Part shown: piece after piece, positions 45,118 through 54,512 of the stretch
Numbering within the stretch: the stretch's first letter is position 1
How the letters are laid out: each line of letters opens with the position of its first letter
DNA from: Bacteroidota bacterium
GTDB taxonomy: Bacteria; Bacteroidota; Bacteroidia; B-17B0; Aurantibacillaceae
Direction of reading: 5' to 3'
Assembly: GCA_016708845.1 (NCBI GenBank)
Contig: JADJFB010000009.1
Span: 186,001 to 250,000, forward strand
Length of the DNA: 64,000 nt
The notes under the pieces: generated by a model
Database searches by the model: none
What the model saw: the letters and a program-made list of their open reading frames with translations, nothing else
Told to the model about the DNA's origin: nothing
Made by a program: the position numbers and the translations under genes

Positions 45118-46535
45118 TGCAAGCCAAAAATTATAGTATCTATTGTGCTGGTAAATTTATTACCACAAACCACGTACTTGAAATCCACAATCCTTTTAAT
45201 CAATCGTTAGTAGCCACAACTTATTTAGCAGATCAATTTATTTTAGAAGAAGCCATTATTAAAGCTTTATCTATAAAAACTGAATTACAAAATTTATCAA
45301 GTCAAAAAAAACACAACATCTTAAAACAAATTTCAAATGAGATTTATGCTAACAGAAAAAAATTAGCAGAAATTTTAAGTTTAGAAAGTGCGAAGCCTTT
45401 AAAGTATGCATTAGCAGAAATTGATCGTTCGGCATATACTTTTTCAATTGCTGCTGAAGAAAGCAGAACAAATAGAACGGAATATCTCGCTTTAGATAGA
45501 ATTAATAATACAGACAAAAGAGAAGGTGTTGTTAACTATTTTCCAATTGGCTTAATTGCTGGTATTGCACCTTTTAATTTCCCTATGAATTTAGCAGTTC
45601 ATAAATTAGCGCCAGCTATTGCGAGTGGTTGCCCAATAATTTTAAAACCCGCAAGTCGTACGCCGTTATCTTGTTTAGAATTAGCAAAAATTATTGATAG
45701 AACAGAATTACCAAAAGGAGCTGTTTCCATTTTACCAATGGACAGAGCAACTGGTAATTTACTAGTAACAGATGAACGCTTTAAACTATTAAGTTTTACA
45801 GGCTCTCCCGACATAGGCTGGAAAATGAAAGCTCAAAGTGGGAAGAAAAAAGTGGTTTTAGAATTAGGAGGAAACGCCGCCACTATTATTACGCAAAGCG
45901 CCAATTTAAAAGATGCTTTACCAAAATCATTAATGGGTTCATTTGCTTATAGCGGACAAATTTGTATTCATGCTCAGCGCTTTATGGTGCATTCATCATT
46001 ATATCAAATAGTTGTTGATGAATTAAAATTATTAACACAAAATTTAATTTCAGGAAATCCCTTAGATGCAGCAACTGATGTGTCTAACATGATTGATGAA
46101 GCAAATGCCACACGTGTTGAAACATGGATTAATGAAGCCATAGAACAAGGCGCACAATTAGTTTGTGGAGGACAAAGAAATGGAAGTTATGTTGAGCCAA
46201 CTATTTTAACAAATTGCAATCATACTATGAAAGTATATGCAGAAGAAGTATTTGGCCCTGTTATTTGCATTAATTCATACCAAACAATTGAAGATGCCAT
46301 TGATCAAGCAAACAATACTAAATTTGGTCTGCAATGTGGTGTCTTTACTAATAATGAAACCGAATTAAATAAATGCTTTAAACAAATAGAAGTAGGTGGT
46401 GTTATCCATAATAATGTGCCTACTATTCGTTACGATCAAATGCCTTACGGCGGAGTAAAAGAGAGTGGGCTTGGCAGAGAAGGCGTGAGATATGCCATAC
46501 TTGATATGTTAGAACCAAAAATATTAGTAAGATAA
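45117..46535 (+). CDS. Aldehyde dehydrogenase family protein
   Basis: This NAD(P)-dependent enzyme oxidises an aldehyde to an acid. In its 472 residues the key residues are all present: Asn154 in APFNFP, the general base Glu249 in LELGGNAA, and the nucleophile Cys283 in SGQICIHAQRF. FTGSPDIGW is the cofactor-binding loop, and EEVFGPV and the FGLQCGVF C-terminal region complete the fold. The QICIHAQR context resembles lactaldehyde and succinate-semialdehyde dehydrogenase-like groups, but the substrate cannot be fixed. It is one base overlapped with gldA, which looks like an operon of convenience. Confidence 0.9.
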   Translation: MQAKNYSIYCAGKFITTNHVLEIHNPFNQSLVATTYLADQFILEEAIIKALSIKTELQNLSSQKKHNILKQISNEIYANRKKLAEILSLESAKPLKYALAEIDRSAYTFSIAAEESRTNRTEYLALDRINNTDKREGVVNYFPIGLIAGIAPFNFPMNLAVHKLAPAIASGCPIILKPASRTPLSCLELAKIIDRTELPKGAVSILPMDRATGNLLVTDERFKLLSFTGSPDIGWKMKAQSGKKKVVLELGGNAATIITQSANLKDALPKSLMGSFAYSGQICIHAQRFMVHSSLYQIVVDELKLLTQNLISGNPLDAATDVSNMIDEANATRVETWINEAIEQGAQLVCGGQRNGSYVEPTILTNCNHTMKVYAEEVFGPVICINSYQTIEDAIDQANNTKFGLQCGVFTNNETELNKCFKQIEVGGVIHNNVPTIRYDQMPYGGVKESGLGREGVRYAILDMLEPKILVR

Positions 46536-46548
46536 AATTTAAAAAAAC

Positions 46549-46590
46549 TCTGCTTCCTTTGCGAAAATACTTCGCGAGCTTTGCGGTTAA
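46549..46590. repeat. Relic of a CTTTGCG-type intergenic repeat
   Basis: The short gap contains CTTTGCGAAAATACTTCGCG and then GCTTTGCGGTTAAA. Similar CTTTGCG-rich tracts are common non-coding repeats in bacterial genomes. Only one copy is seen here. Confidence 0.3.
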
Positions 46591-46602
46591 AAACAATAAA
46601 TC

Positions 46603-47588
46603 ATGGAATATAGAAGACTAGGAAAATCAGGATTACAAGTAAGTGCATTATCATTTGGATCGTGGATTACATTTGGGAAGCAAATAGAAAACAATACCGC
46701 TGACGAACTATTGACCATTGCTTACGATAATGGCGTTAACTTTTTTGATAATGCAGAAATATATGCAGCAGGGAAATCAGAAGAAGTGATGGGCAAAATT
46801 TTAAAACAAAAAAATTGGGCTCGTAGTTCATACTGCGTGAGTAGTAAAGTATACTTTGGATATGAAGATAAAAAACCAAATCAAACGGGTTTATCTCGTA
46901 AACATATTATTGAAGGTTGTCACGCTGCTTTAAAACGTTTGCAAGTAGATTATATTGATTTGTTTTTTTGTCACCGTCCTGATAAAAATACACCAATCGA
47001 AGAAACCGTTTGGGCAATGAATACCTTAATTCAACAAGGCAAAATTTTGTATTGGGGAACCAGTGAATGGGCAAACGACGAAATTATGGCAGCCTTTGTT
47101 TTTGCGGAACGTAACAGATTAATTGGCCCAACCATGGAGCAACCACAATACAATATGTTTGAAAGAACTAAACTAGAAAAAGATTATTTATTATTGTTCA
47201 GAGATTTTGGAATGGGAACAACTATTTGGAGTCCGTTAGCGTCTGGTTTATTATCTGGTAAATATAATAACGGCATTCCTGAAGATAACCGTTTACATAT
47301 TGAAGGAATGGATTGGTTGAAAGAACGCACTTTAGGCGAAGAATCGAAAATCGAAAAAACAAAAAATTAGCTTCATTGGCAAATGAATTAGGAACGTCAG
47401 TTGCTAAATTATCTATTGCTTGGACTATTAAAAATCCAAATGTTAGTACAACTATTTTAGGTGCTTCAAAAAAAGAACAGTTGATAGAGAATTTAAAAGC
47501 TTTAGATGTTGTTTCGTTAATTACTCCTGAAGTAACCGAAAAAATTGAATTGATTTTAAACAACAAACCGGTACAAGCTCAATTTTAA
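46603..47588 (+). pseudogene. Aldo/keto reductase (Kv-beta-like), frameshifted
   Basis: This NADPH-dependent oxidoreductase has its full catalytic tetrad in the first fragment (46603-47370): Asp49 and Tyr54 (FFDNAEIYAAG), Lys82 (SSKVYFG) and His124 (FFCHRPD). The GTSEWANDEI and MEQPQYNMFER stretches match bacterial relatives of potassium-channel beta subunits. The frame stops after ESKIEKTKN. Adding one A to the A6 run at 47361-47366 gives KTKKLASLANELGTS and joins the second fragment (47313-47588), which holds the NADPH-binding TTILGASKKEQL. Repaired length is about 328 residues. The substrate is unknown. Confidence 0.87.
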
Positions 47589-47593
47589 TTGAC

Positions 47594-48658
47594 ATGAACA
47601 AACCTTTTTCAGATTTAAAAGTCATTGAATTGGCTGGTGTATTGGCAGGGCCATCCGCTGGTTTATTTTTTGCAGAATTAGGTGCAAGAGTTATTAAAAT
47701 TGAAAATCCAAAAACTGGCGGCGATGTTACCCGTAGTTGGAAATTACAATCAGAAAATAAAGAAGATAAAACGAGTGCTTATTTCTGGAGTATAAATACA
47801 GGTAAAGACATTTTGTTTTTAGACTTATCTATTGATAAAGATTTAGAAAGCTTTTATGACTTAATTAAAAGCGCAGATATTTTAATTACTAATTACAAAT
47901 TAGGGGATGATGTAAAATTAAAAGTAGATTATCAAACTTTAAAAGATTTGAATCCAACCTTAATTTATGCGTCTATCAATGGATTTGGAAAAGATAATCC
48001 TCGCACGGCCTATGATTTAATTTTACAAGCCGAAAGTGGGTTTATGTTTATGAATGGAGAAAAAAATGCAGCTCCATTAAAAATGCCCGTTGCTTTAATT
48101 GATATTTTAGCTGGACATCAACTCAAAGAAGCTATTTTAGTTGCACTCTTAAACAAATACAAAACAAACAAAGGCTCGCATCTTACTGTTTCGTTATTCG
48201 ATACTGCGGTTGCTTCATTAGCAAACCAAGCTACTAATTGGCTTATTGCGCATCATCTTCCTTCTGCTCAAGGTTCTTTACATCCAAATATAGCTCCTTA
48301 TGGCGAAATATTTACTACAAAAGATCATCATCAAATAACTTTTGCCATTGGCAGTGATAAGCAGTTTAAACAACTATGCGATATTTTAAATATTGAGATA
48401 ACTTCTAGCTATCAAAGCAATCAATTGCGAATTACCAATCGTCAAACCTTATTTGAAGTTTTAAATAAACGCATTCAAACATTTAATTTTGATATTTTAT
48501 TTAATGAATGTTTAAAGCATGATGTGCCTATTGGTAAAATCAGAAACCTAAAAGAAGTATTTGAATTACCTGAAGCTAAAAGCTTGATAAATAGCCTTCA
48601 TTACGAGAATACTATTGTAAATTCTGTAAAATCTATAAGCTTTAAATTTGAAGCTTAA
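47594..48658 (+). CDS. CaiB/BaiF family CoA-transferase (class III)
   Basis: Class III CoA transferases move CoA between carboxylic acids. The 354-residue protein starts with KVIELAGVLAGPSAGLFFAELGA and ENPKTGGDVTRSW, the standard start, and has NYKLGDDVKLKVDYQTL and YASINGFG. The catalytic Asp is probably Asp170 in VALIDILAG. The C-terminal part is shorter than in two-subunit family members but complete for Bacteroidota versions. It lies five bases after the aldo/keto reductase, so the two are likely cotranscribed, perhaps with the aldehyde dehydrogenase as a small carbonyl/acid pathway. Substrate not known. Confidence 0.85.
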   Translation: MNKPFSDLKVIELAGVLAGPSAGLFFAELGARVIKIENPKTGGDVTRSWKLQSENKEDKTSAYFWSINTGKDILFLDLSIDKDLESFYDLIKSADILITNYKLGDDVKLKVDYQTLKDLNPTLIYASINGFGKDNPRTAYDLILQAESGFMFMNGEKNAAPLKMPVALIDILAGHQLKEAILVALLNKYKTNKGSHLTVSLFDTAVASLANQATNWLIAHHLPSAQGSLHPNIAPYGEIFTTKDHHQITFAIGSDKQFKQLCDILNIEITSSYQSNQLRITNRQTLFEVLNKRIQTFNFDILFNECLKHDVPIGKIRNLKEVFELPEAKSLINSLHYENTIVNSVKSISFKFEA

Positions 48659-48750
48659 ATCTTATTTTTTGAATAAAATGAAGCAAATGTCAATATCATT
48701 TGATAGTATATATTTAGTATTATTTGTAAACTTGTTAAATATAAATTGAT

Positions 48751-49392
48751 ATGATACGCAGCCTATTTTTTACGTTAATGCTAATTGTTTTTGCTATTTC
48801 ATCCAAAGCACAAAATAAAGACACCATTTTATTAATGAATGGTAATGTAGTAGTTGAAAAAGTTTTAGATACACTTATTGGAGCCGTAACAATAGTGAAT
48901 CCAGCTAACGTTGCAGAAAAATTACATTATGAATATGATGATATTTATTGTGTAAAATACGCTGTAGGTTTCACTGATTATTACTATTCACAAGATACTT
49001 TAAAAGGAAATTATTTTACACGTGATGAAATGCTTTACTACATTTATGGAGAACGTGATGCTAGAAAAGGATTTAAAGCACCTGGGGCCTTAATTGGTGC
49101 TGGAGTTGTTGGTTTAGTTAGTGGAGGATTAGGATTATTTTTTGCCCCCATATTCCCTTATGGCTACATGGCATTAACTGGAGTTCCAAAAGTTAGAATA
49201 AGACATAAAACTATTAGTAATCCAAATTACATTGAGCATGATGCATACATACTAGGTTACGAGCGTGTATCGAGAAGTAGAAGAAGAATAAAAGCATTAA
49301 TTGGCGGAACAATTGGTTTAGCCGCTGGCTATGGTTTATATTTTGGAATTTTGAAAGACAAATTACCAGCATCATTAACACTTAGATTTTAA
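48751..49392 (+). CDS. Exported membrane protein of unknown function
   Basis: The 213-residue protein has a signal peptide (MIRSLFFTLMLIVFAISSKA then Q). Next comes a small soluble beta-rich part (TILLMNGNVVVEKVLD, HYEYDDIYCVKYAVG, YYYSQDTLKGNYFTRDEM), a Gly-rich membrane segment (GALIGAGVVGLVSGGLGLFF), a short basic loop and a second Gly-rich segment (ALIGGTIGLAAGYGLYFG). This resembles a conserved Bacteroidota group of envelope proteins, but I cannot name it. It is three bases upstream of purT and probably cotranscribed with it, although no functional link is obvious. Confidence 0.75.
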   Translation: MIRSLFFTLMLIVFAISSKAQNKDTILLMNGNVVVEKVLDTLIGAVTIVNPANVAEKLHYEYDDIYCVKYAVGFTDYYYSQDTLKGNYFTRDEMLYYIYGERDARKGFKAPGALIGAGVVGLVSGGLGLFFAPIFPYGYMALTGVPKVRIRHKTISNPNYIEHDAYILGYERVSRSRRRIKALIGGTIGLAAGYGLYFGILKDKLPASLTLRF

Positions 49393-49395
49393 AAA

Positions 49396-50568
49396 ATGAA
49401 TCGTCAAAAAATTTTATTACTAGGCTCCGGAGAATTAGGAAAAGAGGTGACTATTGCCTTACAACGTTTAGGACAATATGTGATTGCCGTTGATTCTTAC
49501 AAAGATGCGCCAGCAATGCAAGTAGCTCACGAATGTGAAGTTATTAATATGCTAGATGGAGAAGCTTTAGATGCTATTGTTGCAAAACATAAACCAGATT
49601 TAATAGTTCCAGAAATTGAAGCGATTCGTACCGAACGTTTTTATGATTATGAAAAACAAGGTATCACCGTAGTACCAAGTGCTAAAGCTGCTAATTTCAC
49701 GATGAATCGTAAAGCTATTAGAGATTTAGCGTCGAAAGAATTAGGATTAAGAACGGCCAATTATTTATACGCAACAACTTTAGAAGATTTTAAAAAAGCG
49801 GTTGCTGTGATTGGCATTCCTTGTGTTGTAAAACCATTAATGAGTAGTAGTGGCAAAGGACAAAGCATCATCAAAACAGAAGCTGACGTTGAAAAATCAT
49901 GGAACTACGCCATGGAAGGTTCTCGCGGCGATTATAAAGAAGTAATTGTAGAAGAGTTTATTAAATTCAATTCTGAAATTACATTACTAACGGTTACTCA
50001 AAAAAATGGCAAGACTTTGTTTTGCCCACCAATTGGTCACCGACAAGAACGCGGAGATTATCAAGAAAGCTGGCAACCATGTGCTATCAGCGATAAAGAT
50101 TTAAGAGAGGCGGAAGAAATGGCAGCGAAGGTTACAAAAGAATTAAGTGGTGCAGGTTTGTGGGGAGTTGAATTTTTCTTAACAGATAAAGGCATTTATT
50201 TTTCTGAGTTATCACCTCGTCCTCATGATACAGGCATGGTGACTTTAGCGAATACACAAAACTTAAGTGAATTTGAATTACACGCGCGTGCTATATTAGG
50301 TTTTCCTATTCCTAATATTCAATTAAAACAACATGGTGCTTCGGCTGTATTACTAGCAAGTGCAGAAGGATCTAATTATAATTTTAATGGGGTAACTGCT
50401 GTATTAGAAAACAGTAATACCGATGTGCGATTATTTGCAAAGCCTACTACTCGTCCTTTCAGAAGAATGGGAGTTGTATTAACTTACGATAATTTACAAT
50501 CAGATGTAAATGTGGTAAAACAAAAAGCCATGGATTTATCGAAACAGATAACTATTTCAAATAATTAA
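49396..50568 (+). CDS. purT: Formate-dependent phosphoribosylglycinamide formyltransferase PurT
   Basis: PurT converts GAR to formyl-GAR in purine synthesis using formate and ATP, a folate-free alternative to PurN. The 390-residue protein begins KILLLGSGELGKEVTIALQR, then VPEIEAI and the ATP-grasp core (PCVVKPLMSSSGKGQSI, EGSRGDYKEVIVEEFI). The active-site end SELSPRPHDTGMVTLA is diagnostic of PurT. The C-terminal domain has RPFRRMGVVL. Length is normal. A terminator follows at 50599-50627. purH lies further along at 60.9 kb. Confidence 0.95.
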   Translation: MNRQKILLLGSGELGKEVTIALQRLGQYVIAVDSYKDAPAMQVAHECEVINMLDGEALDAIVAKHKPDLIVPEIEAIRTERFYDYEKQGITVVPSAKAANFTMNRKAIRDLASKELGLRTANYLYATTLEDFKKAVAVIGIPCVVKPLMSSSGKGQSIIKTEADVEKSWNYAMEGSRGDYKEVIVEEFIKFNSEITLLTVTQKNGKTLFCPPIGHRQERGDYQESWQPCAISDKDLREAEEMAAKVTKELSGAGLWGVEFFLTDKGIYFSELSPRPHDTGMVTLANTQNLSEFELHARAILGFPIPNIQLKQHGASAVLLASAEGSNYNFNGVTAVLENSNTDVRLFAKPTTRPFRRMGVVLTYDNLQSDVNVVKQKAMDLSKQITISNN

Positions 50569-50598
50569 ACCTTCTAAGTTTTTCTTTTTATCTCTCTA

Positions 50599-50627
50599 AC
50601 AAAGCCTATCTAAACAATAGGCTTTGT
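50599..50627 (+). terminator. Terminator after purT
   Basis: Perfect 11-bp arms ACAAAGCCTAT (50599-50609) and complement (50617-50627) with a seven-base loop, followed by T/G-rich sequence. It lies 30 bases after the purT stop. Confidence 0.75.
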
Positions 50628-50672
50628 TTGTTGTATTAAGCAATAACGACTTTAATCTATCTATAATAGAAA

Positions 50673-51506
50673 TTGGATATAGAATTTTACAAAGAACAAT
50701 TAAGTGCAAAAGAAGATATGTTAGCAAGAACTACCAAGTACTTGACTGACATTAGACTTGATTTACAAGAAAGAAACAGAGAGTTCTGGGCTCGGGATTT
50801 GATACGATTTAACTGCACTTACTGCCTGCGATTCAAAAAATTTTTTCAGGATGCTGTCTACTCTGTTATGCAGCAGATTGGTATTGGTGGAGATTCTGTA
50901 TTTATAAAAAATACTTCACAAGGCATTGTATTTGGATTAACAGATTCTACAGGACATGGCGTACCAGCAGCTTTGCTGAGCATATCAGGATCTTTAATGC
51001 TCAACGAATTAACCACTTCTATTGAAATTGAAAGACCAAATGATTTAGTAAAGTTACTGAACTACCAATTACATAATACCTTTAATTCAAATCAACACTC
51101 TATAGCACACATGGAAGGTACGGTGTGTTATTATTCTACAAAAAAAAGAAAATTAAGTTATTGTTCTGCTAACGGGAAAGCCATCTTATTCAATAAGCAA
51201 GGAGAGCTAAAAGAGTTAATCGCAGGAAAGTATTCTATTGGAGAAAATCTAAATAATGAGTTCGAAAATTTCGAATTAGATATCTTGCAGGACGATCGAT
51301 TAATTTTATTTTCGGATGGATTAACCGATCAATTTGGCGGAGAGAAAAATAAAAAATTTTCAAGAGCAAGGTTAAAACAACTCATTTTAATGCATTGCGA
51401 AAAACCAGTGAATGAGATTAAACAAATTATAACAGAAGAACATATTAATTGGAAAGGTGTCAATCAACAAACAGATGATGTGTCTTTCCTTATCATAGAA
51501 TTTTAA
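50673..51506 (+). CDS. SpoIIE/PP2C-type serine phosphatase, short and divergent
   Basis: Conserved phosphatase motifs are visible: GIGGDSVF (metal Asp), LTDSTGHGVPAALLSISG, then LFSDGLTDQFGG and QQTDDVSFLII (further metal Asp pairs). They fit the SpoIIE-type PPM family, which dephosphorylates Ser/Thr of partner proteins such as anti-sigma factor antagonists. A short coiled coil precedes (EFYKEQLSAKEDMLAR, LDLQERNREF). The given TTG start at 50673 is uncertain; an in-frame ATG lies at 50718. Around 50800-50845 the sequence is atypical (RFNCTYCLRFKKFF), and the +1 frame reads LLPAIQKIF there, closer to the family, so a compensated pair of indels is possible. No receiver or GAF domain is attached. 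Confidence 0.75.
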   Translation: MDIEFYKEQLSAKEDMLARTTKYLTDIRLDLQERNREFWARDLIRFNCTYCLRFKKFFQDAVYSVMQQIGIGGDSVFIKNTSQGIVFGLTDSTGHGVPAALLSISGSLMLNELTTSIEIERPNDLVKLLNYQLHNTFNSNQHSIAHMEGTVCYYSTKKRKLSYCSANGKAILFNKQGELKELIAGKYSIGENLNNEFENFELDILQDDRLILFSDGLTDQFGGEKNKKFSRARLKQLILMHCEKPVNEIKQIITEEHINWKGVNQQTDDVSFLIIEF

Positions 51507-51774
51507 TTATAAAAATATGACTTACAATAATTTTGAATTTGAGTTAATTTACGAATGTGAATATTCTAAACTTTATTACAACGACTAATTAATAATGGGG
51601 GTTTTTTGTTCCGGGCAAAAAAAGAAAATTCCTATTAGCAATTTTAAAACAATTTTTTGAAAAGGTCTGAATTGAAAAAAAATTCCAATCAAGCACTTAA
51701 TTTTGATAAAAGAAATTTGAACCTTCGCAAGATTGAAAAAAATAAATAAAAAAAAAAATAAAAAGCTAAATTCT
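51507..51774. other. Gene-poor A-rich gap
   Basis: This 268-base stretch between the phosphatase and the GNAT gene is A-rich with several A runs (around 51740-51765) and a G5/T6 tract at 51597-51607. I see no RNA gene, convincing hairpin or reading frame with family character. Confidence 0.5.
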
Positions 51775-52238
51775 TTAAACTAATTCCATCTGATACAAAT
51801 CTAAATCCTTGCCCCAGTGGTCTTTTTCGTAGGCAACGGTTTTAAATCCGTATTTCTCAAAAAATTGATAGGTATGCTGAGTTGTTCCTAAAGCAATCTT
51901 AATTCCAGGATATATTTCTTTGGCCTGCTCAATTCGGTGCAATAAAAGCACTTTCCCAAAGCCTTCTTTGTGATGCTTATTATCTACCATGCCCCAAGTC
52001 ATAATAACGTGCGGCTCATCGGTGTATTTAGTTGACTGATTTAAAGCAATGCCACCACAGCCAACAATTTCATCGTCTTTAAAAACAATGGAGTATGGCC
52101 GCGAATACTAGCATCTCTATCTAAAAAATCAGAAAAATAACCCAACTCATGATCTGCAAAATACAATGGCATATTGCTTTTAAAGATTTCCAATAAAGCA
52201 GTTTTGTATTCCGGTAAATATGTCTTAATGGTTATCAA
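51775..52238 (-). pseudogene. GNAT family N-acetyltransferase, frameshifted
   Basis: The start (52041-52238) reads MITIKTYLPEYKTALLEIF and breaks after DRDASIRG. The other frame reads on without stop as YSIVFKDDEIVGCGGIAL, EPHVIMTWGMV and then the acetyl-CoA loop region KHHKEGFGKVLLLHRIEQA and HTYQFFEKYGFK, which is typical GNAT. Adding one base to the GGCC run at 52097-52100 joins the two halves, giving about 154 residues. The acetyl-CoA loop is slightly unusual (HKEGFGKVL where RGKGIG-type is common). The acceptor is unknown. It overlaps gatC by 14 bases. Confidence 0.8.
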
Positions 52239-52524
52239 TTACTTTAGGCACTTTAAAGTAATCCGAATCTTTTTTAGGAGCATTTTTCAAAGCTTCTTTT
52301 TGAGTTAAAGTATCTTTCGATTCATCTTCACGCATCACATTTTTCTCGTCTGTCATGTATATTAATGGTTCAACACCATCGGTATTCATTTCGTTTAGCT
52401 TATCTACAAAAGCCAACATACGATTCATATCATTTAAAATATCAGCTTTACCTTCTTCCGTAAATTCCAAACGCGCCAAATGCGCCACTTCTTCTACTGT
52501 TTTGATATCAATTTTTTGTGCCAT
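52225..52524 (-). CDS. gatC: Asp-tRNA(Asn)/Glu-tRNA(Gln) amidotransferase subunit GatC
   Basis: GatC stabilises the GatCAB complex that makes Gln-tRNA and Asn-tRNA by amidating mischarged tRNA. The 99-residue protein begins KIDIKTVEEVAHLARLEF, with NDMNRMLAFVDKLNEMNTDG and EPLIYM following and the C-terminal ALKNAPKKDSDYFKVPKVI, all classic GatC. gatA and gatB are not adjacent. It overlaps plsC by 17 bases and the GNAT gene by 14, so the three form a tight operon. Confidence 0.95.
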   Translation of the reverse strand: MAQKIDIKTVEEVAHLARLEFTEEGKADILNDMNRMLAFVDKLNEMNTDGVEPLIYMTDEKNVMREDESKDTLTQKEALKNAPKKDSDYFKVPKVIDNH

Positions 52525-53266
52525 TGTATTCGTGTAATGTATCGTTAATTAATTTAAAAACGCGTTCTCGCAAATCTACTAAATTTTCTTCAGTCATGCC
52601 TTTGGTTTCAATAGGCTCTAAAATAACTGTTTTTGCAACACCAAAACATCCATTACTCTTAAAATAGCCTCCGTTTTGCAATAATTCCCAATTATTTAAA
52701 TTTACTACTGGCACAATGGGCACCTGTTTCTCAATCGCTAATTTAAAAGGTCCATTCTTAAAAGGTCTTAATTTACCATAAGTAGAAATGGTTCCTTCTG
52801 GATAAATCACCATACTTCTGCCTTTATCAATCTCTTCGCCAGCTTTAATAAATGCACGATGCGAATCCTTAATACTTTTGCGATTAACCGTAATATCCAT
52901 TCCTTTAAAAAAGGTTTTAAATAAAGGTGCTTTTAATAATTCTGCCTTACCCATATATAAAGCTAAATGATCAATGTAAAAAGTACTCAATACTATATCT
53001 AAATACGACGTATGATTCCCCACAAAAACGCAGGGTTGAGGCATTTTTTTAGATTTAGATTTATAAATCAATTTTGGAAATACAAAAGAGCCGTAAGCTA
53101 TACAAGCCGACCAAATACGTTTTATTTTAAAGGTTGTATTTAAATGCTGAGTTTTAATGGTGATGTAAAAAAACGGGTACAGTAATACAAAAGAGATGAC
53201 AAACAAAGTAAAGAACCATGTTTTCCATATAGGGGCGAATATTCGTTTAATTAATTTCAAGGGCAT
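52508..53266 (-). CDS. plsC: 1-acyl-sn-glycerol-3-phosphate acyltransferase (PlsC family)
   Basis: This enzyme puts the second acyl chain on lysophosphatidic acid at the inner membrane. The 252-residue protein has an N-terminal membrane helix (about 15-36), the catalytic HX4D motif as His85-Asp90 in GNHTSYLD, the acceptor-binding MVIYPEGTIS motif, and PIVPVVN near the C-terminus. Length is normal. Another possible role, as the O-acyltransferase partner of the OlsB/GlsB-like gene at 6.6 kb, cannot be excluded from sequence, but gene distance does not suggest it. Confidence 0.85.
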   Translation of the reverse strand: MPLKLIKRIFAPIWKTWFFTLFVISFVLLYPFFYITIKTQHLNTTFKIKRIWSACIAYGSFVFPKLIYKSKSKKMPQPCVFVGNHTSYLDIVLSTFYIDHLALYMGKAELLKAPLFKTFFKGMDITVNRKSIKDSHRAFIKAGEEIDKGRSMVIYPEGTISTYGKLRPFKNGPFKLAIEKQVPIVPVVNLNNWELLQNGGYFKSNGCFGVAKTVILEPIETKGMTEENLVDLRERVFKLINDTLHEYNGTKN

Positions 53267-53282
53267 AAAGATACAAATTTTA

Positions 53283-53316
53283 GAGATAAGTTATGGGGTA
53301 TGAGTTATGAGATAAG
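53283..53316. repeat. GAGTTATGAG-type intergenic repeat, copy 1
   Basis: TATGAGTTATGAGATAAG lies in the gap upstream of plsC. Related strings occur at 58880-58901 and 59271-59309, all in gaps. Low-complexity origin is possible. Confidence 0.35.
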
Positions 53317-53372
53317 CACTTAAAATCCAGCTAAAAAATGTTACTTTTACTCAAAATTCACAAAAAAAAGGA

Positions 53373-54005
53373 TTGCAAAATACAATTGATATCAAACTCT
53401 CTAGTGCTGGAAAAAAATTTGGCAGAGAATGGATTTTCCGAAAGGTAAATTTGGATATTGTAGCAGGACAAAAAATAGCCATCTTAGGTTTAAATGGTTC
53501 CGGGAAATCCACCTTATTACAAGCCTTAACAGGTTACTTAACACTGAACGAAGGAGAGCTCACCTACTCCATTAATCAAGAAAAAATAGAAGGAGAATTA
53601 CAATACACATATATTAGTCTAGCGTCGCCTTATTTAGAATTAGTTGAAGATTTTACCTTACAGGAACAAATAGAACACGCTGCCATTTACAAAGCATTTT
53701 TTAATAACCTAACTACCGAAAATATTGTGGAATTATCTGGTTTAGCCGCTCACAAAGACAAATACATTAAATTGTTTTCGAGTGGCATGAAACAACGCTT
53801 GAAATTAACGTTGGCGATTTTAGCAGACGCTCCTATTTTATTTTTGGATGAACCCACTACTAATTTAGATGCTACCGTAATTGATTGGTATAAGAGCATG
53901 ATTGCAAACTATGCCATGCATAAAACTATTGTCGTTTGTTCAAATTCTATTAAGGATGAATACAGCTTTTGTGATAAGGTAATTACGATGGAAGACTTTA
54001 AATGA
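53373..54005 (+). CDS. ABC transporter ATP-binding protein (CcmA-like size)
   Basis: The 210-residue ATPase has Walker A GLNGSGKST (about 44-52), the signature FSSGMKQRLKL and Walker B ILFLDEPTTNLD. The start is a TTG at 53373 (LQNTIDIKLSSAGKKFG), preceded closely by AAAAAAAGGA, which can act as a ribosome-binding site. Its small size and single domain resemble heme-exporter CcmA or a partner of an unlinked permease. No membrane subunit is adjacent, so the cargo is unknown. A histidine phosphatase gene follows 18 bases later. Confidence 0.8.
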   Translation: MQNTIDIKLSSAGKKFGREWIFRKVNLDIVAGQKIAILGLNGSGKSTLLQALTGYLTLNEGELTYSINQEKIEGELQYTYISLASPYLELVEDFTLQEQIEHAAIYKAFFNNLTTENIVELSGLAAHKDKYIKLFSSGMKQRLKLTLAILADAPILFLDEPTTNLDATVIDWYKSMIANYAMHKTIVVCSNSIKDEYSFCDKVITMEDFK

Positions 54006-54023
54006 GTTAAAAATTAATATTAA

Positions 54024-54498
54024 ATGAAACAACTTTTTCTCATTCGCCACGCTAAATCTGATTGGACAAACCCCGAACTAAAAGATTTTGAACGTTACTT
54101 AAATGAACGTGGTTATAGCAATGCCAATATGATGAGTGCAAAAGTTTAATCAAACCCCTGATTTAATAATTTCGAGTCCTGCTATTAGAGCTATGAGTAC
54201 GGCTTTAATTTTTGCAAGAAACTTAAATTATAATGCAAACAACATTGTTATAAAACAGGAGCTTTACGAATCAACCGTACAAGATTATTTATCAGTTATT
54301 GATTCCATCGACAACACTTTTGAATCAGTACTCTTATTTGCACACAATCCAACTATTAGCGATGTTGCTCAAATATTAACACAGGCGCTTCCGATGGAGA
54401 TGCCAACCTGTGCCATTGTTGGAATTAAGTTTGATACAAATGATTGGAAGAAAGCAAAAAGTAGTGAATTAATTTTGTTTGATTATCCTAAGAAATAA
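54024..54498 (+). pseudogene. SixA-like histidine phosphatase, frameshifted
   Basis: ATG 54024 gives MKQLFLIRHAKSDW with the catalytic RHA triad (phospho-acceptor His9), then LKDFERYLNERGYSNA, standard for SixA-type small histidine phosphatases. The frame stops at 54147. The second frame (54136-54498) continues FNQTPDLIISSPAIRAMSTA and has the second catalytic His in LLFAHNPTISD. A one-base excess or two-base loss at about 54136-54143 explains the split. Repaired length is about 158 residues. SixA removes phosphate from His of phosphotransfer proteins; the target here is unknown. Confidence 0.85.
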
Positions 54499-54512
54499 TA
54501 ATCAAACTTATT

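Noticed and set aside
1558..54147. Programmed ribosomal frameshifting as the cause of the many split genes
   Set aside because: The lesions are at different motifs, in both directions, in unrelated genes, with no shared slippery site or downstream structure.
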